Source: Nocardioides luti
Lineage (GTDB): Bacteria > Actinomycetota > Actinomycetes > Propionibacteriales > Nocardioidaceae
Direction of reading: 5' to 3'
Assembly: GCF_014212315.1 (NCBI RefSeq)
Contig: NZ_JACKXE010000001.1
Location: forward strand, 496,001-560,000
DNA length: 64,000 nucleotides
This document shows, one piece after another, positions 7,712 through 14,934 of the stretch. Made by a program: the position numbers and the translations under genes. The stretch's first letter is position 1, and each line of letters starts with the position of its first letter. The notes beneath the pieces were generated by a model. The model saw nothing but the letters and a program-made list of their open reading frames with translations. It was not told where the DNA came from and made no database searches.

Positions 7712-8484
7712 GCTTCCTCCACGGGTGCTTCGGGCGTGACCTCGACGAGGTTCAGGTGGACGCCGCGGCGGGCGCCGACGACGGTGGCGATCGCGTCGGC
7801 GATCGCGGCGGGCTTGAGGAAGTGCGGGTGCCGGGCGTGCCCGAAGCGGACCCACTGGGTCAGCACCTCGCCGGCCGCCTCGTCGCTCCAGTCGGTGCCC
7901 ATCTCGCTCCAGGTGGGGCCGGGACGGACGACGCTGGCGCGGACGCCGGTGCCCTCGAGCTCCATCTGCATCGCCTGGACCATGCCCTCGAGGCCCCACT
8001 TGCCGGCGGTGTAGGCCGCCATGAACGGCCGGGCCCGCACGGCGACGTCGGAGGACACGAAGACGACGTCGCCGCGGCGCCGCTCGACCATCGCGGGCAC
8101 GAAGGCCCGCACCAGCCGGTGCGCCCCGGTGACGGCCAGGTCGAGCTCGCGGGCGAACCGCTCGGTCTCGACCTCGTGGGTGACGCCCGGTGCCACGGCG
8201 CCCGCGTTGGAGACGAGTACCTCCACGTCACCGAGGTCGCGGGCGACCGCGGCCGCGAAGGCCGCGACGGAGTCGGCGTCGGTCACGTCGAGCGCATGCG
8301 CTACGGCCTCGCCCCCGACCGCGCGGACCTGCGCGGCGACCTCCTCGCAGCGCTCGACGCGCCGGGCGCCCAGGGCCACGGGGTGACCGGCGGCCGCGAG
8401 GGTCAGGGCGGTGGCCGCCCCGATCCCGGAGGACGCTCCGGTCACGACGGCGGGCCTGCGCTCGGGGTGCGGGTGGCGGGTCAT
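7708..8484 (-). CDS. short-chain dehydrogenase/reductase
   Basis: A 258-residue SDR with TGASSGIG near residue 15, LVSNAGAVAPG, the catalytic Ser in VFVSSDVA and YTAGKWGLEGM as the Tyr-Lys pair. The C-terminal tail after PGPTWSEMGTDW is longer than in minimal SDRs. ATG at 8484 overlaps the stop of the upstream P450 gene (ATGA), and its own stop overlaps the cyp51 start. It sits between the two P450 genes, as Rv0765c does in M. tuberculosis, so it probably oxidises a hydroxylated P450 product or reduces a related ketone. Substrate unknown. Confidence 0.88.
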   Translation of the reverse strand: MTRHPHPERRPAVVTGASSGIGAATALTLAAAGHPVALGARRVERCEEVAAQVRAVGGEAVAHALDVTDADSVAAFAAAVARDLGDVEVLVSNAGAVAPGVTHEVETERFARELDLAVTGAHRLVRAFVPAMVERRRGDVVFVSSDVAVRARPFMAAYTAGKWGLEGMVQAMQMELEGTGVRASVVRPGPTWSEMGTDWSDEAAGEVLTQWVRFGHARHPHFLKPAAIADAIATVVGARRGVHLNLVEVTPEAPVEEA

Positions 8485-9725
8485 CGCATCTCCACGCGGA
8501 TCGGCAGCCGCGCGAAGCCGCGCACGCTGGTCGAGTGCACCCGCCTGGCGGCTGGGGTGTCGACCTCGAAGGTCCGCACCCGGCGTACGAGCTCGTCGAG
8601 CGCGACCCGGGCCTCGAGCCTGGCCAGGTTGGCCCCGAGGCAGAAGTGCCGGCCGCCGCCGAAGCTCAGGCTCTGCGCCAGCTCGGCCGGGTCGCGGTGC
8701 AGGTCGTAGCGCGCGGGCTCGCTGAAGACCCGCTCGTCGCGGTTCGCGGAGCCGAGGACGAGGAGCAGCTTGGCACCGGCGGGCGCGACCCGGCCGTGGA
8801 GCGCGACGTCCCGCTTCAGGTGGCGGGCCAGCATCTGGCTCGAGGTGTCGAAGCGCAGTGTCTCCTCGATCCACGGCCCCACGAGCGCGAGGTCGGCGGG
8901 ATCGGCGAAGACCTCGTCGCGCTGGTCCGGTTGGGCGGCGAGGTGGTGCAGCGCGTTGCCGAGCAGCTTGGTCGTGGTCTCGTTGCCGGCCACGCCCATG
9001 AGGAAGAGGAACGCCACGATCTCGTGGTCCTCGAGCCGGTCGCCGTCGACCTCGGCGGCGAGCAGCGCGGAGGTCAGGTCATCGCCGGGGCGACGCTTCC
9101 GCTCGGCGAGGAAGCCCTCGTAGTAGGCGATCAGGTCGAGCGCCGCCGTCATGCCGACGGGGGGTACGTCGTGGACGCCCGGCTCGCGGTGCACGGTCAG
9201 GTCGCCCAGCCGGCGGATCTCGTCGCGGTCGGCCTCGGGCACGCCCATCAGCTCGGAGATGACGTCCATCGGCAGCCGGCCGGCGACGTCGGTGATCCAG
9301 TCGAGGCTGCCGGACTCCCCGGGGCCGGGCAGGACGGCGTCGAGGTGGTGGTCGGTCAGGCGCTGGATCCGCGGCTCGAGCTCGCGCACCCGGCGCGGGG
9401 TGAAGCCCTTGGAGACGAGCGACCGCAGCCGGGACTGGCGGGGCGGGTCGAGCGCGAGGAAGGACATCACCCGGTGCGCGTCCTTGTGCCAGGCACTCGC
9501 GTCCAGCGAGACGCCCATGGCGTTGGAGTACGTGTCGTCGTCGCGCACGGCCGCCGCGATGTCGGCGTGGCGGGAGAGCACCCACAGGTCGTGCTGCTCG
9601 TCGTGGTGCAGCGGGTCCTCGTCGCGCAGCCGCGCGTAGACCGGGTAGGGGTCGTCCTGGAAGGCGTAGTCGTAGGGGTCGAACGCGATCGGCGCCCCGC
9701 CGACGTGCTGGTCGGTGACGGTCAC
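8481..9725 (-). CDS. cytochrome P450, CYP123-like
   Basis: 414 residues, a typical soluble bacterial P450. It shows the I helix FLMGVAGNETTTKLLGN with the oxygen-activating Glu-Thr, the ExxR pair in IEETLRFD, and the haem loop FGGGRHFCLGANLARLE with the ligand Cys. The early segment YDYAFQDDPYPVYARLRDE is a common actinobacterial P450 opening. GTG at 9725 overlaps the tetR stop (GTGA). It occupies the position of Rv0766c (CYP123) in the mycobacterial cyp51 cluster; the subfamily name is inferred from that synteny. It likely shares the downstream ferredoxin with CYP51. Confidence 0.9.
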   Translation of the reverse strand: MTVTDQHVGGAPIAFDPYDYAFQDDPYPVYARLRDEDPLHHDEQHDLWVLSRHADIAAAVRDDDTYSNAMGVSLDASAWHKDAHRVMSFLALDPPRQSRLRSLVSKGFTPRRVRELEPRIQRLTDHHLDAVLPGPGESGSLDWITDVAGRLPMDVISELMGVPEADRDEIRRLGDLTVHREPGVHDVPPVGMTAALDLIAYYEGFLAERKRRPGDDLTSALLAAEVDGDRLEDHEIVAFLFLMGVAGNETTTKLLGNALHHLAAQPDQRDEVFADPADLALVGPWIEETLRFDTSSQMLARHLKRDVALHGRVAPAGAKLLLVLGSANRDERVFSEPARYDLHRDPAELAQSLSFGGGRHFCLGANLARLEARVALDELVRRVRTFEVDTPAARRVHSTSVRGFARLPIRVEMR

Positions 9726-10309
9726 TGGCCCTCCATGGTGTGGCCGTGGCAGATCGCGGCCACGACGTCGTCGAGCCGCTCGCCCATCTCGGTGTAGGTG
9801 AGCACGCCCATGCCGGCCTGGAGCAGCGCGCCGGAGAACGCCAGCACCAGCGCCTCCAGCACCCGCGGGTCGGCGGGCTCGCCGATCGCGTCGCGGAAGC
9901 GGTTGGCGAACTCGGTCCCGATCTCGAGCCGCAGCCGCTCGACCTCGGGGTCGTGGGCCAGCAGGGCCGTGGTCGCGGCGGCCGCGAGCTCGGGGGCGCC
10001 GGCGAGCATCGTGGCCATGTGCCGGGTCACGGCCTGCAGCCGGTCGACGGCCCGCGGGCCGGCGGGCTCCGGCCCGGGGTCGGTCACGAGCCGGCGCCAG
10101 AACAGCTCGGCGAAGAGGTGGTTGCGGGAGGCGAAGTAGGTGTACGCCGTGGCCGACGAGACCCCCGCCCGGACCGCGACCGTGCGGATCGTCAGCGCGT
10201 CGACGCCGACGGCGCGCAGCTCCTCGTCACCGGCGACGAGGAGCCGCTCGACGGTCTCGGCCTGGCGGGTGTTGAGCCCGGACCGCGGACCGGCGGAGTA
10301 ACTGGACAC
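9722..10309 (-). CDS. TetR-family transcriptional regulator of the CYP51 operon
   Basis: 195 residues with an N-terminal helix-turn-helix: ALTIRTVAVRAGVSSATAYTYFASRNHLFAELFW at about residues 38-71, the standard TetR layout. The ligand domain follows. It is the first gene of the P450 chain and overlaps the next gene by 4 nt, so it probably controls its own operon. Its GTG start (10307-10309) lies inside a perfect TGGACA-2-TGTCCA palindrome, and a second palindrome is a few bases upstream. Counterpart by order: Rv0767c. A small lipid or steroid-like inducer is a guess from the context. Confidence 0.9.
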   Translation of the reverse strand: MSSYSAGPRSGLNTRQAETVERLLVAGDEELRAVGVDALTIRTVAVRAGVSSATAYTYFASRNHLFAELFWRRLVTDPGPEPAGPRAVDRLQAVTRHMATMLAGAPELAAAATTALLAHDPEVERLRLEIGTEFANRFRDAIGEPADPRVLEALVLAFSGALLQAGMGVLTYTEMGERLDDVVAAICHGHTMEGQ

Positions 10310-10333
10310 CTGTCCAATCTAGAACGTGTTCTC
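10303..10333. promoter_or_regulatory. two candidate operators between tetR and ligB
   Basis: Site 1 (10303-10316) is a perfect palindrome, TGGACA-CC-TGTCCA, covering the tetR start codon. Site 2 (10320-10333) is TAGAACGTGTTCTC, whose core AGAACGTGTTCT (10321-10332) is fully self-complementary. Site 2 fits the mycobacterial KstR consensus TnnAACnnGTTnnA in all but the last base. Either could bind the adjacent TetR protein. Confidence 0.55.
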
Positions 10334-10376
10334 GTTCGAGCGCAAGGGTGTCGGTGCGATCGGACAGGATGGGCCC

Positions 10377-11897
10377 GTGCTGCTCACCGAACTCGTCGCC
10401 ACCTCCCGCACCGTCGCCGCCACCCGCTCCCGCAAGGCCAAGGTGGCCGCGATCGCGGAGCTGCTGGCCACGGCCGCCCCCGACGAGCTCGAGACCGTGA
10501 CGTCCTACCTCGGCGGCACGCTGCGCCAGCGCCGCACCGGCCTGGGCTGGCGCGGGCTGAGCACCCTCCCCGACCCGGCCGACTCCCCCAGCCTCGAGGT
10601 CACCGAGGTGCACGAGACCTTCGACGCGATCGCGGCGATCAGCGGCTCCGGCTCCCAGGCGGCCCGGGCGACGGCCGTGGCCGACCTGTTCTCCCGCGCC
10701 ACCGAGGACGAGCAGGAGTGGCTGCGCGGCCTGGCCACCGGCGCCGTCCGGCAGGGCGCCCTCGACGCCCTGGTCCAGGAGGCGGTCGCCGCCGCCGCGG
10801 GCGTCCCGCTCGGCGCCGTACGCCGCGCCGCGATGCTGGTCGGCGCCACCACGCCGGTCGCGGTCGCCGCGATGACCGGCGGCGAGGAGGCGCTGGCCGC
10901 GTTCGGGCTGGAGGTCGGCCGGCCGGTCCTGCCGATGCTCGCCTCCAGCGCGCCGGACCTCGAGGCCGCGATCGCCAAGGCCGGCGGCGGGGAGGTCGCG
11001 GTCGACACCAAGCTCGACGGCATCCGGATCCAGGTGCACCGCGACGGCGACGAGATCCTCATCGCCACCCGCACCCTCGACGACATCACGGCCCGACTGC
11101 CCGAGGTCGTCGAGATCGCCCGGGCCCTGCCCGCGGAGCGGCTCGTCCTCGACGGCGAGGCAATTGCGCTCGACGACGCCGGCCGGCCGCGGCCGTTCCA
11201 GGAGACCGCCTCGCGGACGGCCCAGGCCGCCGGGGTGGTCGTGACGCCGTACTTCTTCGACGTGCTGCACCTCGACGGCGAGGACCTCCTCGACGCCCCC
11301 GGCACCGAGCGGCTGGCCGCCCTCGAGCGGCTGGTGCCGGAGGCGTACCGCGTCCCCCGCCTGGTCACCGCCGACCCGGAGGCCGCCGCCGACTTCCTCG
11401 CCGACGCCATCGCCGGCGGCCACGAGGGCGTGGTCGTCAAGAACACCGCCGCGGCGTACGACGCCGGCCGCCGCGGCGCCGCCTGGGTCAAGGTCAAGCC
11501 CGTCCACACCCTCGACCTCGTCGTGCTGGCCGTCGAGTGGGGCAGCGGGCGCCGCGAGGGCTGGCTCTCCAACATCCACCTCGGCGCCCGCGACCCGGAC
11601 ACCGGCGAGTTCGTCATGCTCGGCAAGACCTTCAAGGGCATGACCGACGAGATCCTCGCCTGGCAGACCCGGCGCTTCACCGAGCTGGCCCTCGACCCCT
11701 CCGAGGTCAAGGCGCACTACGTCGTCCCCGTCCGCCCCGAGCAGGTCGTCGAGATCGCCATCGACGGCGTCCAGCGCTCCACCCGCTACCCCGGCGGCGT
11801 CGCCCTCCGCTTCGCCCGGGTCGTGCGCTACCGCGACGACAAGGCCCCGCACGAGGTCGACACCCTCGAGACGGTGCGGGGCTTCCTCGCCGGCTGA
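10377..11897 (+). CDS. ligB: ATP-dependent DNA ligase
   Basis: A 506-residue DNA ligase that seals nicks with ATP. The adenylation motif I is VDTKLDGIRIQVHR with the nucleophile Lys; further motifs are LDGEAIAL, YFFDVLHLDGEDL, GHEGVVVKN and AAWVKVKP. The N-terminal helical domain precedes the adenylation domain, as in mycobacterial LigB and archaeal-type ligases (about 507 residues). GTG at 10377 with AGGA a few bases upstream gives the family length; the frame is open to 10326 but that stretch is the regulatory region. It probably acts in repair alongside the essential NAD-dependent ligase. Two dyads follow the gene. Confidence 0.93.
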   Translation: MLLTELVATSRTVAATRSRKAKVAAIAELLATAAPDELETVTSYLGGTLRQRRTGLGWRGLSTLPDPADSPSLEVTEVHETFDAIAAISGSGSQAARATAVADLFSRATEDEQEWLRGLATGAVRQGALDALVQEAVAAAAGVPLGAVRRAAMLVGATTPVAVAAMTGGEEALAAFGLEVGRPVLPMLASSAPDLEAAIAKAGGGEVAVDTKLDGIRIQVHRDGDEILIATRTLDDITARLPEVVEIARALPAERLVLDGEAIALDDAGRPRPFQETASRTAQAAGVVVTPYFFDVLHLDGEDLLDAPGTERLAALERLVPEAYRVPRLVTADPEAAADFLADAIAGGHEGVVVKNTAAAYDAGRRGAAWVKVKPVHTLDLVVLAVEWGSGRREGWLSNIHLGARDPDTGEFVMLGKTFKGMTDEILAWQTRRFTELALDPSEVKAHYVVPVRPEQVVEIAIDGVQRSTRYPGGVALRFARVVRYRDDKAPHEVDTLETVRGFLAG

Positions 11898-11907
11898 CGA
11901 CCCAGGC

Positions 11908-11954
11908 TTCTGCGGTTGATCGGTGCCACCTGGTGACACCGATCAACCGCAGAA
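11908..11954. repeat. intergenic palindrome, family copy E1
   Basis: A 47-bp near-perfect inverted repeat starting 10 bases after the ligB stop. The 23-bp arms (TTCTGCGGTTGATCGGTGCC... and its complement) meet with almost no loop and differ at one position. It resembles the dyads at 12012 and 48314. It may end ligB transcription, but there is no U-tract. Confidence 0.8.
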
Positions 11955-12011
11955 ACGACCAAGGCGAGCCGCGGACCAGCCCGGTCGGCTCCGGGCGCGC
12001 GTCGACCCGGT

Positions 12012-12056
12012 TGTGCGGTGGATCCGGTTCACCAGGTGAACTGGATCCACCACACA
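12012..12056. repeat. intergenic palindrome, family copy E2
   Basis: Arms TGTGCGGTGGATCCGGTTCA... and complement, 22 bp with two transition differences and a single-base centre. It lies 57 bases from E1 and shares the pattern TGyGGTnGATC...CACC; the centre of the arm differs from E1 on both sides together. Confidence 0.75.
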
Positions 12057-12140
12057 GTCACCCGCCCCACTCTTCCCGACCTGCCCCGCCCCCTAGCCGA
12101 CCGTCGACGCACCAGGGAGATCCGTCACACTCGTCGCACA

Positions 12141-12153
12141 GGTGTGTCACACC
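12141..12153. promoter_or_regulatory. candidate operator upstream of tetR-type gene
   Basis: Perfect palindrome GGTGTG-T-CACACC, 27 bases before the ATG of the TetR-type regulator at 12181. A possible -35 (TTGCAC, 12157) and -10 (TACGCT, 12169) follow, so the site would overlap the promoter, as expected for autorepression. Confidence 0.45.
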
Positions 12154-12180
12154 CTGTTGCACGCGGGATACGCTCGCTCA

Positions 12181-12876
12181 ATGCCTCCCACTCCGGCACG
12201 CGCTCCCGAGACCGATGGTCGCCGCTCCGCCGCCGCCCAGCGCCGCAGGGCGCGCGAGCGCGAGATCCTCGCGGCGACGCGGGCGCTGTTCGACGAGCGC
12301 GGGGTGCGCGACGCGCAGATCGAGGACATCGCGAAGGCGGTGGGGATCAACCGGGCGATCGTGTACCGCCACTTCACCGGCAAGGAGGAGCTCTTCGCGC
12401 TCACCCTGGTCGGCTACCTTGACGAGCTGCGGACCGCCCTCGCCGAGGCAGCGGCCGCGCACGAGGACGCCCGGGACCGGCTCGAGGCGATCGTGGGCGC
12501 GTTCGTCGACTACGGGCTGGCCTACCCCGCCTTCATCGACTGCGCGCAGACCCTGATGCGCCGGCGCGGCCCCGAGCTCCTCGACGAGATGAGCGAGAGC
12601 GCGCTCTTCCGCCTCGGCCGCGGCATCTCCGGCTGCCTGGCCACGCTCACCAGCGCGCTGCAGGCCGGCGTCGACTCCGGCGACTTCCGGGTCTCCGACC
12701 CGTCGCTGCTCGCCAACACGCTCTACGCCAGCGGGCTCGGTGCCCTGCAGCTGGCTCGGGTCGGGATCCTCGTCGACGAGGCCGCACCCGGCATCCCCAG
12801 CGTCGGCGAGATCTCGCCGCAGCAGGTCAAGGACTACCTGGTGGCGTCCGCGACCGCGCTCGCCACCATGCCCTGA
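12181..12876 (+). CDS. TetR-family transcriptional regulator
   Basis: 231 residues. The helix-turn-helix reads REREILAATRALFDERG, then IEDIAKAVGINRAIVYRHF, followed by TGKEELFALTLVGYL, a textbook TetR DNA-binding domain at about residues 20-67. The C-terminal domain is unassigned. ATG at 12181 is chosen; upstream extension runs into the promoter palindrome. It converges on a CMD-family gene and lies near the FadA2-like thiolase and divergent FabG4-HtdX genes, so a role in lipid-gene control is plausible but not shown. Confidence 0.88.
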   Translation: MPPTPARAPETDGRRSAAAQRRRAREREILAATRALFDERGVRDAQIEDIAKAVGINRAIVYRHFTGKEELFALTLVGYLDELRTALAEAAAAHEDARDRLEAIVGAFVDYGLAYPAFIDCAQTLMRRRGPELLDEMSESALFRLGRGISGCLATLTSALQAGVDSGDFRVSDPSLLANTLYASGLGALQLARVGILVDEAAPGIPSVGEISPQQVKDYLVASATALATMP

Positions 12877-12910
12877 CCGACCAGCAACACGGCCGACCCG
12901 GCGCAGCCCG

Positions 12911-13486
12911 TCAGCCCTCCGGCGGGTCCTCGAGGCGCGGCGCACCGTCGGGCGCAGGAGTCCGCGCGAGGTTCATCGTCAGCGCGAGGGTCGTGTAGTA
13001 CCCGACCGTGACCACCACCTCGACCAGCCGCTCCTCACCGAGGGCGGCCAGGGCAGCGGCGTACGACGCGTCGTCGACCTGACCGGTCTCCAGCAGCGCC
13101 CGCGCGAGGTCGGCGACCAGCGCCAGCTCGGGTCGGCCGCTGGCGGGCCGGCGCCCGGCGGCGACGTCGTCGGTCACCGACGGCGGCACGCCCTTCGCGG
13201 CGGCGAGAGGCTGGTGGAAGCCCCACTCGAACTGCTGGTGCCAGTGCCGCGCGACGACCAGGACGGTGAGCTCGAAGAGGTCGTCGTCCAGGACGCTGCC
13301 GAAGCGGAGGTGCTCCCCCACCAGCTGCAGTCGCGTCATCAGCTCGGGGCTGCGGAGCAGCGGCACGAACGGTCCGACGAGCCCGCCCCGCGGGCCGGCC
13401 GTGATCCGCTCCACGGCCGCCCGCTGGGCGTCGGTCAGGTCGCCGTCCTCCGGCATCCCGATCCGGACGGGCTCGTCGGCACTCAT
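12911..13486 (-). CDS. carboxymuconolactone decarboxylase-like protein
   Basis: A 191-residue CMD-superfamily protein. Key blocks are GPFVPLLRSPELMTRLQLVG, LTVLVVARHWHQQFEWGFHQ and LVEVVVTVGYYTTLALTMN, the pattern of the larger CMD paralogues. The AhpD-type CxxC is absent, with Arg-His-Trp-His in the corresponding helix. ATG at 13486 follows the thiolase stop by 11 bases, so the two are probably cotranscribed. The substrate is unknown; by neighbour it may belong to acyl-CoA or lactone breakdown. It is distinct from the shorter CMD gene at 1960-2403. Confidence 0.8.
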   Translation of the reverse strand: MSADEPVRIGMPEDGDLTDAQRAAVERITAGPRGGLVGPFVPLLRSPELMTRLQLVGEHLRFGSVLDDDLFELTVLVVARHWHQQFEWGFHQPLAAAKGVPPSVTDDVAAGRRPASGRPELALVADLARALLETGQVDDASYAAALAALGEERLVEVVVTVGYYTTLALTMNLARTPAPDGAPRLEDPPEG

Positions 13487-13497
13487 CCGCGTGCGGG

Positions 13498-14778
13498 TCA
13501 GCGCTCCAGGATCGCGACGACGCCCTGGCCGCCGGCGGCGCAGATCGAGATCAGCGCGCGGCCCGACCCCTTCTCCGCGAGCAGCTTGGCGGCGACGTTG
13601 ATGATCCGGCCGCCGGTCGCGGCGAACGGGTGGCCCGCGGCGAGCGAGGAGCCGTTCACGTTGAGCTTGCTGCGGTCGATCGAGCCGAGGGGGGCGTCGA
13701 GGCCGAGGCGCTCCTTGCAGAACACCGGGTCCTCCCAAGCCTTGAGCGTCGAGAGCACCTGCGAGGCGAAGGCCTCGTGGATCTCGTAGAAGTCGAAGTC
13801 CTGCAGGGTGAGCCCGTTGCGGGCGAGCATCCGCGGGACGGCGTACGCCGGGGCCATCAGCAGGCCCTCGCCGCCGTGGACGTAGTCGACCGAGGCGGTC
13901 TCGGAGTCCGCGAAGAACGCGAGCGGCTCGAGGTCGTGCTCGGCGGCCCAGTCCTCGGAGGCCAGCAGGACGGCGGAGGCGCCGTCGGTCAGCGGGGTGG
14001 AGTTGGCGGCGGTCATGGTGGCGGCCTCGCCCTTGCCGAAGACCGGCTTCAGCTTCGCGAGCTTCTCGACCGAGGAGTCCGGGCGCAGGTTGTTGTCGCG
14101 CTCGACGCCGCGGAACGGCGTCACCTGGTCGTCGAGGAAGCCACGGTCGTACGCCGCGGCCAGCTTCTGGTGCGACGAAGCGGCCAGCTCGTCCTGGTCC
14201 TCGCGGGTGATCTGCCACTCGAGGGCGGTCAGCGCGGCGTGCTCGCCCATGGAGAGGCGGGTCCGCGGCTCGCCGTTCTGCGGGATCTCGAGGCCGATGT
14301 CGCCGGGCCGGATCTGGCCGAGGGCGACGAGCTTGCCCTTGGTGTCGCGGGCGGCGTTGACCTTCATCAGCTTCTTGCGCAGCTTGTCGCTGATCGCGAC
14401 GGGCGCGTCGGAGGTGGTGTCGGTGCCACCGGCGATGCCGGAGTCGATCTGGCCGAGCGCGATCTTGTTCGCGACCTGGATCGCGGCCTGGAGGCCGGTG
14501 CCGCAGGCCTGCTGGATGTCGGTGGCGGGCGTCTCGGGCGACAGCTTCGAGCCGAGCACGGACTCACGCGTCAGGTTGAAGTCGCGGGCGTGCTTGAGCA
14601 CGGCACCGGCGACGACCTCGCCGACGCGCTCGTTCTCGAGGCCGAAGCGGGTCACCAGGCCGTCGATCGCGGCGGTCAGCATCTCCTGGTTGGAGACGGA
14701 CGCGTAGACGGAGTTCGAGCGGGCGAACGGGATGCGGTTGCCGCCGATGACGGCGACGCGACGGGTCGTGGAGGTCAT
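13498..14778 (-). CDS. fadA2: acetyl-CoA C-acyltransferase (FadA2-like thiolase)
   Basis: A 426-residue thiolase that cleaves 3-ketoacyl-CoA with CoA, or condenses acyl-CoAs. The nucleophile Cys is in IQQACGTGLQAA, the catalytic His in NVNGSSLAAGHPFAATGGR, and the second Cys in LISICAAGGQG. NEAF is replaced by YEIHEAFASQ, as in FadI-type enzymes. ATG at 14778 is chosen because AAGGA lies seven bases upstream; a GTG two codons earlier is possible. It is divergent from FabG4-HtdX, an arrangement like Rv0243 and Rv0242c-Rv0241c in M. tuberculosis (from memory). Confidence 0.92.
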   Translation of the reverse strand: MTSTTRRVAVIGGNRIPFARSNSVYASVSNQEMLTAAIDGLVTRFGLENERVGEVVAGAVLKHARDFNLTRESVLGSKLSPETPATDIQQACGTGLQAAIQVANKIALGQIDSGIAGGTDTTSDAPVAISDKLRKKLMKVNAARDTKGKLVALGQIRPGDIGLEIPQNGEPRTRLSMGEHAALTALEWQITREDQDELAASSHQKLAAAYDRGFLDDQVTPFRGVERDNNLRPDSSVEKLAKLKPVFGKGEAATMTAANSTPLTDGASAVLLASEDWAAEHDLEPLAFFADSETASVDYVHGGEGLLMAPAYAVPRMLARNGLTLQDFDFYEIHEAFASQVLSTLKAWEDPVFCKERLGLDAPLGSIDRSKLNVNGSSLAAGHPFAATGGRIINVAAKLLAEKGSGRALISICAAGGQGVVAILER

Positions 14779-14849
14779 GGACACATCCTTGCCCTTCCCG
14801 CCCTGCTGGAGAAGGCTATGAGGGGCACGTCACGAAATGTGGACGCAGT

Positions 14850-14870
14850 GTTACACGTCTAGTTACATGT
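14850..14870. promoter_or_regulatory. direct repeats in the fadA2-fabG4 divergent promoter
   Basis: GTTACACGT (14850-14858) and GTTACATGT (14862-14870), 12 bases apart, lie roughly midway between the two divergent starts. They would place a dimeric regulator on one face of the helix. The regulator is unknown. Confidence 0.4.
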
Positions 14871-14934
14871 TCCCCGAGCGAGCCGTCGGGCACCCCTGAC
14901 GGCTCGACCCACGACTACTGGAGGAACCCTCCCC

